Part shown: positions 1 to 6,197 of the stretch, piece by piece
Numbering within the stretch: the first letter of the stretch is position 1
Layout of the letters: every line of letters starts with the position of its first letter
Source of the DNA: an uncultured Clostridia bacterium
Lineage (GTDB): Bacteria > Bacillota_I > Bacilli_A > RF39 > UBA660
Length of the DNA: 6,408 bases
Assembly: GCA_947569225.1 (NCBI GenBank)
Contig: CANORX010000061.1
Location: 1 to 6,408 of the forward strand
Direction: 5' to 3'
Made by a program: the position numbers and the translations under genes
Notes under the pieces: model-generated
Told to the model about the DNA's origin: nothing
Databases searched by the model: none
What the model saw: the letters and a program-made list of their open reading frames with translations, nothing else

Positions 1-50
1 ATTTTGGCCTTATAGGCCATGTGAAAACCACGTCTTCTAGGCGTGGTTAT
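1..50 (+). mobile_element. Probable right end of an IS200/IS605-type element
   Basis: Two tight hairpins stand one after the other in otherwise AT-rich DNA. The first is at 5-19: stem TGGCCT/AGGCCA, loop TAT. The second is at 26-48: 10-bp stem AACCACGTCT/AGGCGTGGTT with one T-G wobble, loop TCT. Subterminal imperfect hairpins of this CCACG...CGTGG kind are typical of IS200/IS605 and TnpB-only (IS1341-like) elements, where the right end also forms the 3' scaffold of the TnpB guide RNA (omega RNA). On that reading the transposase/TnpB gene lies left of the window on the + strand, the element ends around 50-57, and the flanking bases would be read as guide. No protein gene of the element is visible, so the exact boundary is unknown. 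An alternative is that the second hairpin, read on the - strand and followed by TTTT, is simply the terminator of the gene ending at 58; it could serve both roles. Confidence 0.5.
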
Positions 51-57
51 TTATTTA

Positions 58-1680
58 CTAGTGTTTTTTTAATTTATGAACTAGAACTTCTTCAATCTCA
101 GGAATAATTAATTGATTTTCCAAGCTACCATAACATTTAACAACCTTATTATAATCTTCTTGTAATAATAAAGATTCATCTTTAAGTAAAGCCATCTCTT
201 CCTTTATTTGTGATTCATTTAACTTAGCATCATTAATATCTTGACTTAATTCTAACAATAACTCGTTAGTTTCACAAAATCCAAACTTTTTAAAATATAT
301 CAAAATTGCATCTGCAACTACACCTAAACCAATTCCAAGAATAGTAAAAGGAAGAATAAATTTTGTACTTTTCCTATTTTGTGTTTTATCTTGAAAAGTC
401 TCTATAATTTGAATAGTATAATCTGAAGTACTATCTGTACTCTCTAAAGCATCCTTATGATCAACAAATCTATATTTCTCTTTCTTAACACTTTTATCTA
501 TATCTTCTAAAGTAAGATGAAAATCATCATCTATATCTTGAGGAACAACATACTCATAAGCAATAACATTACTAATATAACCACTTCCAGTTAAATCCTT
601 TTTATAAGGACTATACTCCATAATAGTTGCAACATAAGTTGTTTCCCTCTCATCATATATTTCCTTTGGCTCACCTATAACTTTCCCTGTATTTAAATCT
701 ACAGTTCTTGTAATAGTTTTATACTCTGTAATATTATTAGATAATTTTTTTCCTACTGAATTTCCAACACTAAAAGTAATAACAGGTATCAAAACAAATG
801 GTAAAGCCTTTGACAAAAACTTAGCAGTAATTAACTTCCTTCTCAAACGTAGCTTTTCAAGAAAATCTTGATTACTATTTAACTTTTCCTTAGTATCTCT
901 ATACTTATCTTCAAAAGACTTAACCTTTAAAGAAATAAAATCAATTGCCTGTTTTTTTCTTTCTTGATATTCAGAATTTTTTTCTCCAACAGTTTTTCTA
1001 GAAACCTTTCTAACTATATCCTCATTTAAATAATCATATCCTAAACCTTCAGTCTTAATAGTTCTTAAATCCTCATCTATTAAATCCTTTTCACTTAATT
1101 TATTAAGATCTCTTGATAAAAGTCTACCAATATTCTCCTTATTAAAAGGAATATTTAAATAATTAATATAAATTAAAATATCACTTTTATCAAATAATTC
1201 TTCATACAAAATTACTGAATAAATAGTATCAAACGCCTTATCTACCAACTTATTCTTATTCCTATTATCATTAGTATTCAAAGAATTTACCAAATCAATT
1301 AAAGACTTAGTATTACTAATTACTTCAAAAATATTATCTAAACTAATCTCTGAAATCTGAATATTAACTTTAGATATTAACAAATGTAGTTCATAAAACG
1401 GAATTAAATTAGTCTCTACCTCTTTAAGCAATTCATCAAGCCTTTTTGTATAAGGAATTAAAGCATAATCTTCGTAATCTAACTTCATATCTTCAGATAT
1501 CATAACAGTAGAAAAATTCACACTATTACTAACATCAGTTTTAATTTGATTAAATTTATCTTCATATTCTGATATATCTAATATATTATGTAGTTTATTA
1601 AAAATTCCTTCTAAATTTTTAACCTTAGCTTCATATTCTTTACGTCCTCTAGTAGAATCTAAATTTTCTAGCACTGACAT
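58..1680 (-). CDS. Two-pass membrane protein with coiled coils, unknown function
   Basis: I do not recognise a named family. The 540-residue protein has a long, charged, helical N-terminal part (about 1-285) with coiled-coil-like stretches, especially 235-280. A first membrane helix follows at about 287-310 (KALPFVLIPVITFSVGNSVG), then a strand-rich, polar segment of about 130 residues (311-440) rich in Thr, Tyr and Asp. A second membrane helix is at about 441-463, and a C-terminal coiled coil rich in Leu/Glu/Lys covers about 470-520. A basic run (RLRRK) just before helix 1 and KK after helix 2 put both ends in the cytoplasm and the middle domain outside. The start is ATG at 1680: AAAAGGGAG sits 7 bases upstream, whereas a longer frame from TTG at 1701 would place that ribosome site inside the gene. 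It is divergent from the lipoprotein gene and shares its promoter region, suggesting a joint envelope role (inference). Its TAG stop lies about 10 bases from the mobile-element hairpin, so the C-terminus could have been altered by insertion. Confidence 0.9.
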   Translation of the reverse strand: MSVLENLDSTRGRKEYEAKVKNLEGIFNKLHNILDISEYEDKFNQIKTDVSNSVNFSTVMISEDMKLDYEDYALIPYTKRLDELLKEVETNLIPFYELHLLISKVNIQISEISLDNIFEVISNTKSLIDLVNSLNTNDNRNKNKLVDKAFDTIYSVILYEELFDKSDILIYINYLNIPFNKENIGRLLSRDLNKLSEKDLIDEDLRTIKTEGLGYDYLNEDIVRKVSRKTVGEKNSEYQERKKQAIDFISLKVKSFEDKYRDTKEKLNSNQDFLEKLRLRRKLITAKFLSKALPFVLIPVITFSVGNSVGKKLSNNITEYKTITRTVDLNTGKVIGEPKEIYDERETTYVATIMEYSPYKKDLTGSGYISNVIAYEYVVPQDIDDDFHLTLEDIDKSVKKEKYRFVDHKDALESTDSTSDYTIQIIETFQDKTQNRKSTKFILPFTILGIGLGVVADAILIYFKKFGFCETNELLLELSQDINDAKLNESQIKEEMALLKDESLLLQEDYNKVVKCYGSLENQLIIPEIEEVLVHKLKKH

Positions 1681-1687
1681 AAAATCA

Positions 1688-1696
1688 CTCCCTTTT
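1688..1696 (-). promoter_or_regulatory. Ribosome binding site deciding the start at 1680
   Basis: The - strand reads AAAAGGGAG, with 7 bases (TGATTTT) before the ATG at 1680. It is the only good Shine-Dalgarno match near this gene. It would lie inside the coding frame if TTG at 1701 were used, so the ATG is preferred. Confidence 0.8.
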
Positions 1697-1704
1697 AGCA
1701 AATT

Positions 1705-1733
1705 ATATTATCATTTTAACGCTTTTTTGTCAA
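1705..1733 (-). promoter_or_regulatory. Sigma-A-type promoter of the membrane protein gene
   Basis: On the - strand a perfect -35 TTGACA (1733-1728) is followed by a 17-base spacer and TAATAT (1710-1705, 4 of 6 matches to TATAAT). Transcription would start near 1698, leaving a very short leader holding only the ribosome site. The -35 box is one half of the palindrome at 1727-1740. Confidence 0.6.
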
Positions 1734-1740
1734 TTGACAA
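1727..1740. repeat. 14-bp perfect palindrome joining two -35 boxes
   Basis: TTGTCAATTGACAA is its own reverse complement. Each half carries a TTGACA on one strand, and the two boxes abut without overlap. Two polymerases probably could not sit on both -35 boxes together, and a dimeric regulator could use the same symmetry. The palindrome could also arise merely because two consensus -35 boxes meet back to back. Confidence 0.75.
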
Positions 1741-1762
1741 ATATGAATTTTAGTATTAAAAT
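1734..1762 (+). promoter_or_regulatory. Sigma-A-type promoter of the lipoprotein gene
   Basis: TTGACA (1734-1739), a spacer of exactly 17 bases, then TAAAAT (1757-1762, 5 of 6). Predicted start of transcription is near 1769, with the GGAGG ribosome site at 1774-1778. This is among the strongest promoters in the window by match to consensus. Confidence 0.75.
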
Positions 1763-1786
1763 ATCTAGCAATCGGAGGATTTTATC

Positions 1787-2515
1787 ATGAATAAAAGATT
1801 TTATAAAAACCTAATACCAATTGCGATAACAATAACTTTACTATCAAGTTGTAGTGAAAAATCAAAATGTGAATTACCACCAAGTCATGTTCATAAAGAT
1901 ACTAAAGAAATAACAGATGAAATAACTATACAAACATACAAAGATCAAGAATTCTTAAATTCATATGGTTACCATTGGAATGAAGAACATATTGAAATAA
2001 ATAAAGTAGACGAAGAAGTATACAAAATAATTGGAAATAAAGGATTATTTGAAGGTTGTACAAATTGGGAATACTTATTTAATACAATGGCCTCTAAAAA
2101 AGACTATTTAAAATTCTTCTATGAATATGATGTAATAGAAACCTATTACGAAAAAGATTCTGATGGAAACAGTATACCGCGTACTAGAAAAGTACACTAC
2201 GATGGATGGACTACTAATCCTTATGACCCTAATAATACTGGACGTACGAGATTATACCATCACAAATTTTATGGTTACAGAATAATTTGTGAAAATGGTA
2301 AATTTAAATTAGAACAAAGTGAGTTAGTTGATGATGTAAGAGAAGTCATTAACAGTTATCCATATTTTACAGAAGACTTTGATAGTGAAGTATATGAAAC
2401 ATTTCGTTTTAGTAGATTTGAATTAGGTTCACTATCTGTAGAAGATTTTGATGTATTCGAGCATCCAGACTTAAACAATCCAAATTTAGAATTAGGACCA
2501 ACTAGAATTAAATAA
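1787..2515 (+). CDS. Lipoprotein of unknown function
   Basis: The 242-residue protein begins with a lipoprotein signal peptide: basic MNKRFYK, a hydrophobic stretch (LIPIAITITLL) and the lipobox L-S-S-C, so Cys22 would be lipidated and become the mature N-terminus. It should be anchored on the outer face of the membrane. The mature part is acidic and rich in Tyr, Phe, Asp and Glu. Soon after the anchor there is a C-x5-H-x-H cluster (Cys28, His34, His36). The middle (about 133-168) contains His, Trp and Tyr residues around a WTTNPYDPNN segment, and there are further cysteines at 91 and 168. I recognise no catalytic domain. The start is clear: GGAGG at 1774-1778 stands 8 bases before ATG. The gene is transcribed from the bidirectional promoter region shared with the two-pass membrane protein and ends at its own terminator. 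A partner role at the membrane is plausible but not shown. Confidence 0.9.
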   Translation: MNKRFYKNLIPIAITITLLSSCSEKSKCELPPSHVHKDTKEITDEITIQTYKDQEFLNSYGYHWNEEHIEINKVDEEVYKIIGNKGLFEGCTNWEYLFNTMASKKDYLKFFYEYDVIETYYEKDSDGNSIPRTRKVHYDGWTTNPYDPNNTGRTRLYHHKFYGYRIICENGKFKLEQSELVDDVREVINSYPYFTEDFDSEVYETFRFSRFELGSLSVEDFDVFEHPDLNNPNLELGPTRIK

Positions 2516-2545
2516 AACACAAATTTAAACTATTTGTGTTTTTTT
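2514..2545 (+). terminator. Rho-independent terminator after the lipoprotein gene
   Basis: An 11-bp stem (AAAACACAAAT at 2514-2524 and ATTTGTGTTTT at 2532-2542, outermost pairs A-T) with a 7-base loop runs into a T tract ending at 2545. It overlaps the last two bases of the stop codon. Read on the - strand the stem is followed by ATTTAA, so it may weakly stop the convergent gene that ends at 2570 as well. Confidence 0.85.
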
Positions 2546-2569
2546 AATAGGGGAGACTTGCCAAAATAA

Positions 2570-4465
2570 TTAAGCACTTTTATTCCTTCCATGGAGTTCC
2601 TCCATAAACATATTATCATGATTTTTCATTACATATGCTTGAATTGAATTATTCAAAATAACTCTATTTATCTCATCATTTATACTATCTTCACTAAACC
2701 CCTGTGCTAACCTAACATTTTTTAACATCTCTTTAAAATCTTTAAAATCTATTCTTCTTGCTTTAAAAGCATAATCTCTTAGTTTATCTAATGAATATGA
2801 ACCAGAAAATAAAATATTTAATTGTATATTATCAAAAAGGCCAACATTTTTTGTATTATCACTAACATAACTAAAAGCATAAGGTAAATCATAATTAGGA
2901 AAAATAATTTTATAATCTAAATAATTAACTAGAAAATATTGATACAAATCAAGAGCATTATAATTTTCACCCAATTGATTTACTATAGAATCCTTTCTTG
3001 CACAAGAATCATTAGTAACATCTGCTGCATACACTCCATGAATATCATACTTATCATCATCTATCCTAATCACATTAATTGCATGATTAGCATTTTTTAT
3101 ACTATCACGAATAGTAGAAAGATTAGGATCTATCCCATTAACTATCTCATTTATAAGAAAACAATAACCAGCACACACAATTTTACCATTACTAATAACA
3201 TTATGAGGTGCTCTAAAATCTTCACCAGAATAATTATTAGTAGAATAACTAAATGTTTTAGCTATATCATAAGCAACCATTAACTTCTCAGCAGGACTTA
3301 AATCATAATCTTTTATAATCTTTCTATACCATTTAATAGCTTCCACAAGTGAAATATATTCATCCCTATTTGCAATATATTTCATAGTTTTCTCATATTT
3401 AAAATAAACACCCAACTCTTTAGAAATATCATCTAAAACGCTATAATCATAACTTTCATCATACTTATCTATCTCATAAACACCAGAAATAAAAGTAGAA
3501 GCTCCCATACTCTTAGCACTCACCATAGCAGTTTTTAAATTACTTAAATCATCAATCTTATTTTCTATAGTTAAAGACCCACTAAAACTAGCATTCAAAG
3601 TATCTCTCTCACTAAGAGTATTATTAATACTAATATATAAATTCTCTATTGGAAAATTTATTTTATTACATATTTCATTTGCTTCTTTAACATTATCAAC
3701 TTCTATTTTTAACTGTTTAATCTTATTATCCTTAAAAACTACAGTATAATGTGTATTTTTAATAACAACATTAGATATCTTATTATTCTTACAAAAATTC
3801 AAAACAAAATTTAAATCTTTTATTTCACTATCATAATCTATTGAGAATAACTGAAGATGTATATCATCTATTTGAAAATTATTAGTATCTAAAAAAATTA
3901 AAAAACTACAAAAAATAGAAACATCAATCGAATCAACTTTAAACTTTCTTTCTTTAACATTATATTCAAAATTATAATATTTCGAATTAAGTTTAATAAA
4001 TTCTAAATTTTTAAAATCGCTTAAATCTAAATGACTTTCATTTAAAAACCAAATACTATCAAATTCTAATACCTTAACACTCTCACAATTATTTACTCTT
4101 AATAAACTATTTCCAATAAAAAAACTATTTAAACTATCATCAGAATTCATAGACATATAAATACCAAACTTAAAAAGATCTTCTTTCTTAATATCAAAAC
4201 TTGATACTAATACTTTCTTAACATCAAGAGTAGATAAAATTAAAATTAAATCTTCATCTAAAACAAAATCACATAACTCTAGTACATCTAAATTAAAATA
4301 ATATAAATAATCAATATCACTTAAAATATCTTTAAAATTAACCTTTATTCTTTTTACCTTACGATTAATATAACACTTTAAAATATCCCACATATTCTCC
4401 ATATTACTAAACTGAGTCAAATCAATATCTGTATTACTCTGAAGATAATTAATAATATCTGGCAT
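2570..4465 (-). CDS. Transglutaminase-like protein with repetitive N-terminal half
   Basis: The C-terminal part of this 631-residue protein carries the transglutaminase-like (papain-fold) core. Cys431 lies in KIVCAGYC, His461 in ANHAINVI and Asp482 in AADVTND, in the order and spacing expected of the Cys-His-Asp triad (family knowledge). Such domains may be proteases, amidases or acyl transferases; the substrate cannot be told here. Residues about 30-310 are a strand-rich region with recurring Leu/Ile/Val/Phe spacing (for example SVKVLEF, NLEFIKL, QLKIEV, NLYISI), like an irregular leucine-rich or ladder-type fold that could bind a partner. Residues 560-631 form a helical tail. No signal peptide or membrane helix is seen, so a cytoplasmic location is likely. 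The start is ATG at 4465, preceded by AAGGTTGTGAT, which matches an extended Shine-Dalgarno at 9 of 11 positions. It is divergent from the HD hydrolase gene and convergent with the lipoprotein gene. The triad appears intact. Confidence 0.9.
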   Translation of the reverse strand: MPDIINYLQSNTDIDLTQFSNMENMWDILKCYINRKVKRIKVNFKDILSDIDYLYYFNLDVLELCDFVLDEDLILILSTLDVKKVLVSSFDIKKEDLFKFGIYMSMNSDDSLNSFFIGNSLLRVNNCESVKVLEFDSIWFLNESHLDLSDFKNLEFIKLNSKYYNFEYNVKERKFKVDSIDVSIFCSFLIFLDTNNFQIDDIHLQLFSIDYDSEIKDLNFVLNFCKNNKISNVVIKNTHYTVVFKDNKIKQLKIEVDNVKEANEICNKINFPIENLYISINNTLSERDTLNASFSGSLTIENKIDDLSNLKTAMVSAKSMGASTFISGVYEIDKYDESYDYSVLDDISKELGVYFKYEKTMKYIANRDEYISLVEAIKWYRKIIKDYDLSPAEKLMVAYDIAKTFSYSTNNYSGEDFRAPHNVISNGKIVCAGYCFLINEIVNGIDPNLSTIRDSIKNANHAINVIRIDDDKYDIHGVYAADVTNDSCARKDSIVNQLGENYNALDLYQYFLVNYLDYKIIFPNYDLPYAFSYVSDNTKNVGLFDNIQLNILFSGSYSLDKLRDYAFKARRIDFKDFKEMLKNVRLAQGFSEDSINDEINRVILNNSIQAYVMKNHDNMFMEELHGRNKSA

Positions 4466-4489
4466 TATATCACAACCTTATCGTATATA

Positions 4490-4498
4490 ATTCTAACA
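4490..4498 (-). promoter_or_regulatory. Extended -10 promoter of the transglutaminase-like gene
   Basis: The - strand reads TGTTAGAAT, a TGn extended -10 with TAGAAT (5 of 6 to TATAAT). The -35 at 17-base spacing is poor (TTTATT), which fits an extended -10 promoter. Transcription would start near 4483, within ATACGA, just upstream of the ribosome site at 4469-4479. Confidence 0.55.
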
Positions 4499-4528
4499 TT
4501 TACCATAAAATAAATAAAGTAATTTTAG

Positions 4529-4557
4529 TTGTTTAAAAACATAAAATATATTATAAT
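4529..4557 (+). promoter_or_regulatory. Promoter of the HD hydrolase gene
   Basis: A perfect TATAAT (4552-4557) stands 17 bases after TTGTTT (4529-4534, 3 of 6 to TTGACA). Transcription would start near 4564, leaving a leader of about 25 bases that holds AAGGAGA. The TTG of the -35 box could open a longer reading frame but is not a credible start codon. Confidence 0.6.
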
Positions 4558-4588
4558 ATTAATACGACTTAAAAATTTAAGGAGAAAT

Positions 4589-5140
4589 ATGAAAAAAGAA
4601 TTAATAAGTGAATATAAACAAATAACAGAAAAAATAATAAATAATGATAAATTTCAAAAAACAAAAGAAGACCTACATCATGGTTCTAATAAATACGAAC
4701 ACCTGATAAGGGTATCAAAATGTAGTTTCATACTTGGTAAAATATTTAAAGCAAACATTGAAAGTGTCACAAAAGCAGCCTTACTACATGACTTTTTCTT
4801 TGGCTCAAGAAAAACAAAAAAAGAAAACTCATACCTTAATCATCCTAAAACAGCAGCCAAAAATGCAAAAACATATTTTAACATAAATAAGCTAGAAGAA
4901 GATGCAATAAAATCTCACATGTATCATCATGTAATAATAAAAAAAGTACTTCCATTTATAAATAGAAATGAAAAAGCTAAAGTAAAAGATTACAAGCCAA
5001 ATAGCAAAGAAGGATGGATAGTTTGTATATCAGACTTAATAATATCAATAGTAGAAACAATAAGATTTGAACTAACATACATTGTAAAACTATCATTTTT
5101 AATAATAATAAGTGCCATTTCACTTAGACACTTTAACTAA
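4589..5140 (+). CDS. HD-domain phosphohydrolase with hydrophobic C-terminal tail
   Basis: This 183-residue protein shows the HD-superfamily metal ligand pattern: His38 (KYEHLIRV), the His67-Asp68 pair in AALLHDFF, His85 in NHPKTAAKNA, His110 in KSHMYHH and Asp149 in CISDL. Members are metal-dependent phosphohydrolases acting on nucleotides or other phosphate esters; the extra histidines suggest a two-metal site (inference), and the substrate is unknown. The last 20 or so residues (YIVKLSFLIIISAIS) are hydrophobic enough for a single membrane helix or amphipathic anchor, so the enzyme may sit on the inner membrane face. The start is ATG at 4589 with AAGGAGA at 4579-4585. An upstream in-frame TTG at 4529 falls in the -35 box and is rejected. 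The gene is divergent from the transglutaminase-like gene and ends at a strong terminator. Confidence 0.9.
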   Translation: MKKELISEYKQITEKIINNDKFQKTKEDLHHGSNKYEHLIRVSKCSFILGKIFKANIESVTKAALLHDFFFGSRKTKKENSYLNHPKTAAKNAKTYFNINKLEEDAIKSHMYHHVIIKKVLPFINRNEKAKVKDYKPNSKEGWIVCISDLIISIVETIRFELTYIVKLSFLIIISAISLRHFN

Positions 5141-5176
5141 AAAACTAGTTAGATTAACTCAAAACTAACTAGTTTT
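5141..5176. terminator. Bidirectional terminator between HD and cysteine synthase genes
   Basis: A perfect 12-bp stem, AAAACTAGTTAG (5141-5152) and CTAACTAGTTTT (5165-5176), encloses a 12-base loop. On the + strand it directly follows the HD gene stop and runs into TTTTATT. On the - strand it is followed by a run of six Ts, the better of the two tails. The stop codon and last codons of the - strand gene lie inside the hairpin. Confidence 0.85.
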
Positions 5177-6090
5177 ATTCTCTTTGAAATAAAATCATCA
5201 CGAATTAGATAATCTTTATCAAAAACACTCAAATATTTTTTGTTATCATCTGTAAAAATAGTAACAATTTCATTATCCTCTTCGTTTGATATAGCCGACC
5301 CTAAAAAATTAGCAGCACTACTAATACCGACACCTAACCCTAACTCACTTGATAACTTCTTAGCCATAACAATAGCGTCCTCATCATCAATATCAATAAT
5401 TTTATCTATCAAACTTTCGTCCACAATATCAGGAACAAAATCATCTCCAATACCATCTATCAAATGACTACCTTTAGCATCTTTATCTTTTAAAATTGGT
5501 AAACTCTTAGGTTCTATAGCGATAATCTGAGCCCCATATCTCTCTTTTAGTCTAGTACCAATACCTATTAAAGTACCACCAGTTCCAACACCACTAACAA
5601 ACCTTTCTACATAATTTAAAGAATTAACTATCTCTAAACCTGTAGTATCATAATGACACTTAACATTATCTGAGTTAGAAAACTGATTAAACAAATAACA
5701 ATTATGTTCTAAAGCAAATTTCTTAGCCAAACGAACACACTCATTAAATCCTCCAGCCTCACGACTAACTAAATTAACCTTCGCGCCAAACAACTTAAGA
5801 AGCAAAACCCGTTCTTTAGAAACAAAGTCTGGCATAAAAATAACAACAGGATGACCATACCTAGCACCATAACTTGCTAAACTAATTCCAGTATTACCAC
5901 TAGTAGCTTCTACAATAGTAGTCCCCTCACACAAATTAGCCTTATCTAAAATATAATAAACGATTCTATCCTTAATACTACCAGTAATATTAAATGACTC
6001 TAACTTAACATAAACATGTCTCTTATTGCCATCAAACTCATAATTAATTTTAATCATTGGACTATCTCCAACTAACACATTTCTTTTCAT
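5149..6090 (-). CDS. Cysteine synthase family PLP enzyme (CysK/CysM type)
   Basis: This 313-residue protein has the usual length and motif order of O-acetylserine sulfhydrylases, fold type II PLP enzymes that make cysteine from O-acetylserine and sulfide in the cytoplasm. Visible are VGDSPMIKI (the family's IGNTPLVKL), the PLP lysine Lys40 in TGSIKDR, TSGNTG at 63-68 binding substrate and cofactor, NQFSN...HYDTTG at 135-151, the phosphate loop GVGTGGT at 167-173, IDGIGDDFVP at 211-220 and GISSAA at 255-260. The GERYLS motif common near the end of CysK is here NKKYLS, so a related beta-replacement activity is possible. The start is taken as ATG at 6090 because residues 5-14 align with the family. 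No Shine-Dalgarno precedes it, and TATTAT lies exactly at -12 to -7, suggesting a leaderless message. ATG at 6057 has a GGAGA 7 bases before it but would lose conserved residues. It is divergent from the gene at 6198. Confidence 0.92.
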   Translation of the reverse strand: MKRNVLVGDSPMIKINYEFDGNKRHVYVKLESFNITGSIKDRIVYYILDKANLCEGTTIVEATSGNTGISLASYGARYGHPVVIFMPDFVSKERVLLLKLFGAKVNLVSREAGGFNECVRLAKKFALEHNCYLFNQFSNSDNVKCHYDTTGLEIVNSLNYVERFVSGVGTGGTLIGIGTRLKERYGAQIIAIEPKSLPILKDKDAKGSHLIDGIGDDFVPDIVDESLIDKIIDIDDEDAIVMAKKLSSELGLGVGISSAANFLGSAISNEEDNEIVTIFTDDNKKYLSVFDKDYLIRDDFISKRIKLVSFELI

Positions 6091-6108
6091 ATTTATATAA
6101 TATGAAAA
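6084..6108. repeat. Perfect 10-bp inverted repeat over the cysteine synthase start
   Basis: TTTTCATATT (6084-6093) and AATATGAAAA (6099-6108) are exact reverse complements separated by TATAT. The repeat spans the start codon (6088-6090) and the candidate -10 TATTAT (6097-6102) of the - strand gene. It could be an operator for a dimeric repressor, or, if transcription begins further upstream, a hairpin that hides the start codon. The AT-rich composition lowers its statistical weight. Confidence 0.6.
6097..6102 (-). promoter_or_regulatory. Candidate -10 box of the cysteine synthase gene
   Basis: TATTAT matches the -10 consensus at 5 of 6 positions and sits at -12 to -7 relative to the A of the ATG at 6090. 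No convincing -35 is seen at 16-18 bases (T-rich sequence, GTGTTC). If used, the transcript would begin at or near the start codon. Confidence 0.4.
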
Positions 6109-6139
6109 ATTAAAAAAAAGAACACTAAAAATAACCATA

Positions 6140-6168
6140 TTGATAGTAACCCCACAATAGTGTATACT
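6140..6168 (+). promoter_or_regulatory. Sigma-A-type promoter of the gene at 6198
   Basis: TTGATA (6140-6145, 5 of 6) is followed by a 17-base spacer and TATACT (6163-6168, 5 of 6). Transcription would start near 6175, and GGAGG lies at 6185-6189. Confidence 0.7.
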
Positions 6169-6197
6169 AATAACTAGAAAGAACGGAGGCAGTAAAA

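Noticed and set aside
1681..1701. Longer start (TTG at 1701) for the membrane protein
   Set aside because: It would put the clear AAAAGGGAG ribosome site inside the gene and leave no ribosome site for itself.
2548..2562. GC-richer tract GGGGAGACTTGCC between convergent genes
   Set aside because: It stands out in composition but forms no stem, lies after a terminator and has no gene behind it in frame.
2939..3283. Open + strand frame inside the transglutaminase-like gene
   Set aside because: It is antisense to conserved coding sequence, with Ile/Thr/Ser-rich low-complexity content and no ribosome site.
4548..4559. 12-bp palindrome ATATTATAATAT
   Set aside because: It is pure A/T around a TATAAT box and expected by chance in this composition.
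4529..4588. Longer start (TTG at 4529) for the HD hydrolase
   Set aside because: The extension covers the -35 and -10 boxes and the ribosome site; ATG at 4589 fits all signals.
5240..5467. Open + strand frame inside the cysteine synthase gene
   Set aside because: It is antisense to conserved motifs of a clear enzyme gene, with Ser/Ile-rich low-complexity content.
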